A DNA stretch of 11,230 bases from Chitinophaga pinensis. Lineage in GTDB: Bacteria; Bacteroidota; Bacteroidia; Flavobacteriales_D; Crocinitomicaceae. A program made the translations under genes and the position numbers. Each line of letters begins with the position of its first letter. The first letter of the stretch is position 1. Below the pieces are notes generated by a model, which was not told the DNA's origin, did no database searches, and worked only from the letters and a program-made list of their open reading frames with translations. The stretch is from NCBI GenBank assembly GCA_945870115.1, contig CAMBRH010000096.1, positions 1-11,230 on the forward strand, given 5' to 3'. Positions 8,028 through 11,230 of the stretch are shown piece by piece.

Positions 8028-9056
8028 TTACTTTTGATTTCTAGCTTTAATTTCTACATTTAGAGTTCCATTTACAGGAATCACAGAATTTTGAATATCC
8101 ATTGATTGCATCTGTGGAATAGTTGTTACACCAGTCATATTTGGCATTGGATAAGAACCACCATAAATACCACAATCAGTGCCATCAGTTCCATAGCCAA
8201 ATCCTAAAGAAGTGGATAATAAATGCCAATCGTAATATCTTGAAGCACTTTGTGCAATATTTAAAGGAATAGTTGAAACAAATTGATCTGCAATTGTATT
8301 CAAATTACCAACTCCAGTATTTCCTGCAGGAGGAAAAATATCAAAATTTAAAGGGTCTGTATAAAGGTAAATGTTTTTATTGTAGGTACTTTGTGTTCCT
8401 GAAAAATTAGGAAAAGACGGCTCTATAAAAATGTTGTTCGTTACATTTGCATAACTTACTCCAGAAAAATAAAAGTTACTTAAAAAAATATTGTTCGTAA
8501 TAATTACACTAGGCTTTGTTGAAGATAAGATATAACTTTGAATTATATTATTGCTAATAATCATGTTATTAAAATTGTTAACACTTACATATCCTGAAAA
8601 ATTATTTTTTGCTATCCAATTATCACCGCAAACATCAATATAATTTCCAATATAATTTCTTTCTACAATAATATTATTTACAGGTAAACTTCCACCTGTT
8701 CCTGTAATTCCTTGTGAAATAATAAGACCTTTTATTATACTCCCTGTTGGTAAAGTTGTAGAATTACCTCTACTCAAATAAACATAATCTAAATAGGTAG
8801 ATAAATTATATTGAGTTCCACTAAGACTATGCCCTGCACCAATTAAAACAAGTCTTTTGTTCAAAGAAACAGATCCATAGTTTATAGTTGAACCATGAAT
8901 GTAAACCGTGTCACCAGCTGCTGAAACATCGACTGCTGCTTGAACAGTTGTGTATTGTCCTGCAGAAATAGTACCATTATTTACAGTTCTTACAGTTGCA
9001 TTTGCAGAAAGAACAATCCCTGTTGCTCCTAAAATCGAAAGTAGAATTTTTTTCAT
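8028..9056 (-). CDS. Secreted right-handed beta-helix protein
   Basis: 342 residues with a signal peptide (MKKILLSILGATGIVLSANA, cleavage near residue 20). Residues 37-75 (TVQAAVDVSAAGDTVYI, then LNKRLVLIGAG) match the opening of parallel beta-helix proteins of the pectate-lyase-like fold, where an AxxxAxxGDTVYI strand leads into the first coils. Residues 105-230 are Asn/Ile-rich coils (IIVERNYIG, MIISNNIIQ, VIITNNIF, NVTNNIF). A conserved cap follows: DWHLLSTSLGFGYGTDGTD with CGIYGG at 295-300, then a tail ending in LNVEIKARNQK. No catalytic residues typical of lyases or hydrolases could be assigned and there is no YPNP-type T9SS sorting domain, so it may be periplasmic or exported another way. 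It lies between the two-component pair and the giant surface gene on the same strand. Function is unknown; carbohydrate binding is only a fold-based possibility. Confidence 0.85.
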   Translation of the reverse strand: MKKILLSILGATGIVLSANATVRTVNNGTISAGQYTTVQAAVDVSAAGDTVYIHGSTINYGSVSLNKRLVLIGAGHSLSGTQYNLSTYLDYVYLSRGNSTTLPTGSIIKGLIISQGITGTGGSLPVNNIIVERNYIGNYIDVCGDNWIAKNNFSGYVSVNNFNNMIISNNIIQSYILSSTKPSVIITNNIFLSNFYFSGVSYANVTNNIFIEPSFPNFSGTQSTYNKNIYLYTDPLNFDIFPPAGNTGVGNLNTIADQFVSTIPLNIAQSASRYYDWHLLSTSLGFGYGTDGTDCGIYGGSYPMPNMTGVTTIPQMQSMDIQNSVIPVNGTLNVEIKARNQK

Positions 9057-9072
9057 AAAGTAGAATTTTTTA

Positions 9073-9080
9073 CAAATTTA
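9073..9080 (-). promoter_or_regulatory. Possible Bacteroidota -7 promoter element upstream of the beta-helix gene
   Basis: Minus-strand TAAATTTG fits the TAnnTTTG consensus of the primary sigma factor of Bacteroidota and lies 16 bases before the ATG, which would leave a short leader. No TTG -33 element is found at the usual spacing; the nearest are 9 and 26 bases away. The call therefore rests on one motif in AT-rich DNA. Confidence 0.35.
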
Positions 9081-9123
9081 CCTTAATTTCAACTTTTTTA
9101 GATACTCAATTTTGGGTATATTT

Positions 9124-9702
9124 CTAAAGGAGATTTATTATTTCATTGAAATTTTTTGAATTGTTTTTGGCTAAAATTTTTCTTCTATGCGTGTGAACCG
9201 TTTCAAGAGAAATAAATAATTTTTCAGCAATTTCTTTTGAACTTAAACCCTCTTTAATCAATTTAACAATTTCAAATTCTCTTGGACTCAAATTTATTTT
9301 AGATTTAGATTTTTCATTTCTATATTTTTTAAAACAAATTTCAATTGCTGTTTTCAATTGTGACTCCGTGAAAGGCTTTACTAAAAAAGCATCCGGTTCT
9401 ATTTCTAGAATTTCATCTAAAATACTTGATTTATTATTTGCTGTTAAAAAAATAATATGACAAGCAGAAATTTTTCGAATTTCTTTCGCTAAATCAATGC
9501 CATTTTTTAATCCTTTGATTTGAATATCACAAATTACTAAATTTGGTTTTGAGATTTTAGATGAATGAAATAAGAGAATTGCATCATCGTAATTATCTTT
9601 TATTTGAGGTTCAATAAATCCACCACTCAAAATGCAATCTTTTATGCTTTCGGCAGTTATTAATTCGTCTTCAATTATTAAAATCTTAAAATCTGTCTTC
9701 AT
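9124..9702 (-). CDS. LuxR/NarL-type response regulator
   Basis: 192 residues: an N-terminal receiver domain and a C-terminal LuxR-type helix-turn-helix. Receiver features are the acidic cluster E11-D12-E13 (IIEDE), phospho-acceptor D59 (VICDIQIKG), T87 (FLTAN) and K109 (LVKPF), so all active-site residues are present. The DNA-binding domain spans about 138-192 (LSPREFEIVKLIKEGLSSKEIAEKL..., then ETVHTHRRKIL). It acts in the cytoplasm as a phosphorylation-dependent transcription regulator. The start ATG overlaps the stop of the upstream kinase gene (ATGA at 9702-9699), showing translational coupling to its likely partner. The target genes are unknown; the exported-protein genes just downstream are candidates by position only. 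Confidence 0.95.
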   Translation of the reverse strand: MKTDFKILIIEDELITAESIKDCILSGGFIEPQIKDNYDDAILLFHSSKISKPNLVICDIQIKGLKNGIDLAKEIRKISACHIIFLTANNKSSILDEILEIEPDAFLVKPFTESQLKTAIEICFKKYRNEKSKSKINLSPREFEIVKLIKEGLSSKEIAEKLFISLETVHTHRRKILAKNNSKNFNEIINLL

Positions 9703-10946
9703 AGTTGAATTTTAAGTTTAAATGAATTAAAGGAACTTGAATCAATTGTCATTTCTGAATTCAATTGTTTTAATAAAGTTTGAATGATTTTAAGTCCTAA
9801 ACTATCATCTCTCACTTCCTCAAAATTAATTTTAATTGAACCATTATCAGAATAAGTTATTATCAAATATTCCAGTTCATTTTGAACAAGTAAATCACAA
9901 TTTATTTCGATTCTTAATTCTTGATTTTTGGGTTCTGCATATTTAATTGAATTGGTGATTAGTTCATTTAAAATCAACCCAATAGAATTAACTTTATCAA
10001 AAGTAATAAATTCACTTTTTAAGAAATAATTAAACTCAATAGAATTTGGATTTAGTTGAAAAACAGAACATAAAGATTCGCAAATACTCGAAATAAAATC
10101 TTTAAAATTTACATTAGTTTCAATTTCATTTATTTGTAATTGTTGATGAAGTAGTGACATAATATCCAACCTGTTTTTGCTTTCTATCAATGCTTTTTGA
10201 GGATCAGTTTTTTCAATTCGATTTATTTGAAGAGCTATTAAACTTGAGACAACTTGTAAATTGTTTTTTATACGATGATGCATTTCCATTAAAAGCGCTT
10301 CAATTTTCTCATTTTTATCCAATATTAGTTTTTGAGAATCTTCCAAATCTTTATTTTGCTTTAAAATTTTTAACCTTGATTTTTCATGATTTTTTTTATA
10401 CATCCAAAAAATATACGCAGTAAAAGTTATTGTATATAATAAAACAGTAATAAAATCTGTGAATCTTTGCTCATCATTTTTGTAAGGAAAAACAAAATTT
10501 GGAAATTTAATTTCTATAAAAATGAGCGAAATTATTGCAAGCGTTAAACTTAAACACATGTAAAATATTTGCTTGACTTTTCCAATTAATATAAACATAT
10601 TAATAAGCATAATCATTAAGAAAAAAACTGTTCCATACGAACCTCCGTTAAAAAAATGCATTGGCATTAAAATCACGTAAGTTGAAACGACAAAAATTAT
10701 CAGTAGCTTATTTTCTAACTTCTCAGAATTAAATGATTTCCAATAAATTAAAAAAGCTATAATACTGCCTGGAATTGCTAAAACAACTGTCATATAATGG
10801 AGGCCCAAAATATAATTCAAAATTCCAGCTTGAATTCCAAAAAGTAAAATAACAAAACTAGTGATATTAAATATCTGGTGTTCAATCTCAAAACCTTTTG
10901 AAGCTCCTGAAATTCTGCTAGAAAAAGATTTTATTTTGTTTAACAT
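9699..10946 (-). CDS. Membrane sensor histidine kinase, HisKA_2 type, six TM segments
   Basis: 415 residues. Six predicted membrane segments lie at about 26-47, 52-69, 80-99, 104-121, 126-145 and 165-183, with only short loops, so there is no sizeable periplasmic sensor domain. A charged, probably coiled-coil linker (184-218) leads to a HisKA_2 dimerisation/phospho-acceptor region, EMHHRIKNNLQ at 221-231; the acceptor is H223 or more likely H224. The ATPase domain follows with an N-box NELITNS (327-333), a G1-type DNG (367-369) and a G2-type SLGLKII (382-388). HisKA_2 kinases of this sort phosphorylate a partner response regulator; here that is the gene that overlaps it by four bases. The signal is unknown and may be sensed in the membrane. 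The start has no clear ribosome-binding site, as is normal for this phylum. Confidence 0.93.
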   Translation of the reverse strand: MLNKIKSFSSRISGASKGFEIEHQIFNITSFVILLFGIQAGILNYILGLHYMTVVLAIPGSIIAFLIYWKSFNSEKLENKLLIIFVVSTYVILMPMHFFNGGSYGTVFFLMIMLINMFILIGKVKQIFYMCLSLTLAIISLIFIEIKFPNFVFPYKNDEQRFTDFITVLLYTITFTAYIFWMYKKNHEKSRLKILKQNKDLEDSQKLILDKNEKIEALLMEMHHRIKNNLQVVSSLIALQINRIEKTDPQKALIESKNRLDIMSLLHQQLQINEIETNVNFKDFISSICESLCSVFQLNPNSIEFNYFLKSEFITFDKVNSIGLILNELITNSIKYAEPKNQELRIEINCDLLVQNELEYLIITYSDNGSIKINFEEVRDDSLGLKIIQTLLKQLNSEMTIDSSSFNSFKLKIQL

Positions 10947-11119
10947 TTTTCGAAGGTATGAATATTATTCAAAGATTGACTTTATTATCAAAAAAAGTAC
11001 AAGTTTATTTCCATGTAAAAAATCTATTAGCCTTATTATCTGATAAATTCTTTATTACAAAAAAAATTGAACCAAAAAAATATCAAGTCCAATCTTCCTT
11101 TTTTATCTAAAATAAATTT

Positions 11120-11127
11120 TATCTTTG
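11120..11127 (+). promoter_or_regulatory. Bacteroidota-type -7 promoter element for the fabI-like gene
   Basis: TATCTTTG followed by CA is an exact match to TAnnTTTG. Transcription would begin near 11134, giving a leader of roughly 60 bases before the ATG at 11198. A -33 TTG is not present at about 19 bases upstream (CTT or TTT there), so the upstream half is weak. Confidence 0.55.
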
Positions 11128-11143
11128 CATAAATCTTTTAAGA

Positions 11144-11162
11144 AAAGCGTAGCTTTGATAAA
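11144..11162 (+). repeat. Short hairpin in the fabI-like leader related to the 34-bp intergenic repeat
   Basis: AAAGC-GTA-GCTTT (11144-11156) forms a 5-bp stem with a 3-base loop. AAGCGTAGCTTTGATAAA (11145-11162) matches AAGCAAAGCTTCGATAAA, the minus-strand reading of 8007-8024, at 15 of 18 positions; two of the three differences fall in the hairpin loop. The similarity stops soon after: the TTGAAC-N4-GTTCAA hairpin is not preserved here. Confidence 0.5.
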
Positions 11163-11197
11163 ATGTGAAATAATTTTAATATTAAATTCAATAAAAT

Positions 11198-11230
11198 ATG
11201 TCAAATAATTTATTAAAAGGAAAAAGAGGA
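11198..11230 (+). CDS. fabI: Probable enoyl-[acyl-carrier-protein] reductase, first 11 codons only
   Basis: The ATG at 11198 opens a frame reading MSNNLLKGKRG to the right edge. From memory of the family, Bacteroidota FabI proteins typically begin M-x-x-NLLKGK-(K/R)-G-(I) just before the nucleotide-binding IFGAL segment, and this start fits well. If so, it is the NADH-dependent reductase of the last step in each cycle of type II fatty-acid synthesis. The only other nearby ATG (11163) is followed at once by TGA. A TAnnTTTG promoter lies about 70 bases upstream. With 11 residues the identification is tentative. Confidence 0.55.
   Translation, partial: MSNNLLKGKRG

Larger units (their letters stand above)
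10947..11197. other. Divergent intergenic region between the kinase and the fabI-like gene
   Basis: 251 AT-rich bases lie between two genes that point away from each other. It should contain promoters for both. A good plus-strand -7 element and a short hairpin were seen, each listed separately. No convincing minus-strand promoter for the kinase was found, and there is no RNA gene or further open reading frame of note. Confidence 0.7.

Noticed and set aside
9102..9119. Weak inverted repeat ATACTC / GGGTAT after the response regulator
   Set aside because: The stem is six pairs at best and only on plus-strand RNA; it has no following U-run in the regulator's transcription direction, so it is not a credible terminator.
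10951..10958. Minus-strand TACCTTCG as a promoter -7 element for the kinase
   Set aside because: One mismatch to TAnnTTTG, no -33 TTG at the right spacing, and it would leave essentially no leader before the ATG.
10190..11043. Two short plus-strand open frames over and upstream of the kinase
   Set aside because: One is antisense to the kinase phospho-acceptor region and the other overlaps its start; neither has a recognisable product.

Overview
The window looks like chromosomal DNA of a member of the Bacteroidota, probably an aquatic Flavobacteriia-type or related lineage. The DNA is strongly AT-rich, start codons lack Shine-Dalgarno sequences, and a TAnnTTTG-type promoter -7 element is present. 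A giant secreted protein ends in a type IX secretion (T9SS) type A sorting domain, and several modules typical of that phylum are present. The species cannot be named from what is visible.

Layout, left to right. (1) 1-1459, minus strand: the N-terminal 486 codons of a secreted protein with two copies of a YW(I/V)G...HWS...C(I)PT motif; its C-terminus lies beyond the left edge. (2) 1460-1592: a short gap with a strong minus-strand terminator at 1535-1568. (3) 1593-7910, minus: a 2105-residue modular surface protein. Its modules are a signal peptide, two tandem seven-bladed SBBP-type beta-propellers each followed by an Ig-like module, three EYFFD/SLYEGR repeats, an Ig/PKD-like domain, eleven exact 51-residue repeats with two cysteines each, another Ig-like segment and a T9SS sorting domain. 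(4) 7911-8027: two 34-bp tandem repeats built of palindromes. (5) 8028-9056, minus: a secreted right-handed beta-helix protein. (6) 9124-9702 and 9699-10946, minus: a two-component pair, a LuxR-type response regulator and a six-TM HisKA_2-type histidine kinase, translationally coupled by an ATGA overlap with the kinase upstream. (7) 10947-11197: a divergent intergenic region with a plus-strand promoter. (8) 11198 to the right edge: the first 11 codons of a plus-strand gene that resembles the start of Bacteroidota enoyl-ACP reductase (FabI).

Five minus-strand genes run in one direction, kinase and regulator first and three exported proteins after them. A simple inference is that the two-component pair senses a membrane or cytoplasmic signal and could control the exported proteins downstream, but no shared operator was identified. 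The least ordinary features are the intergenic 34-bp repeat, which has a related copy in the leader of the fabI-like gene, and the internal duplication history of the giant protein.
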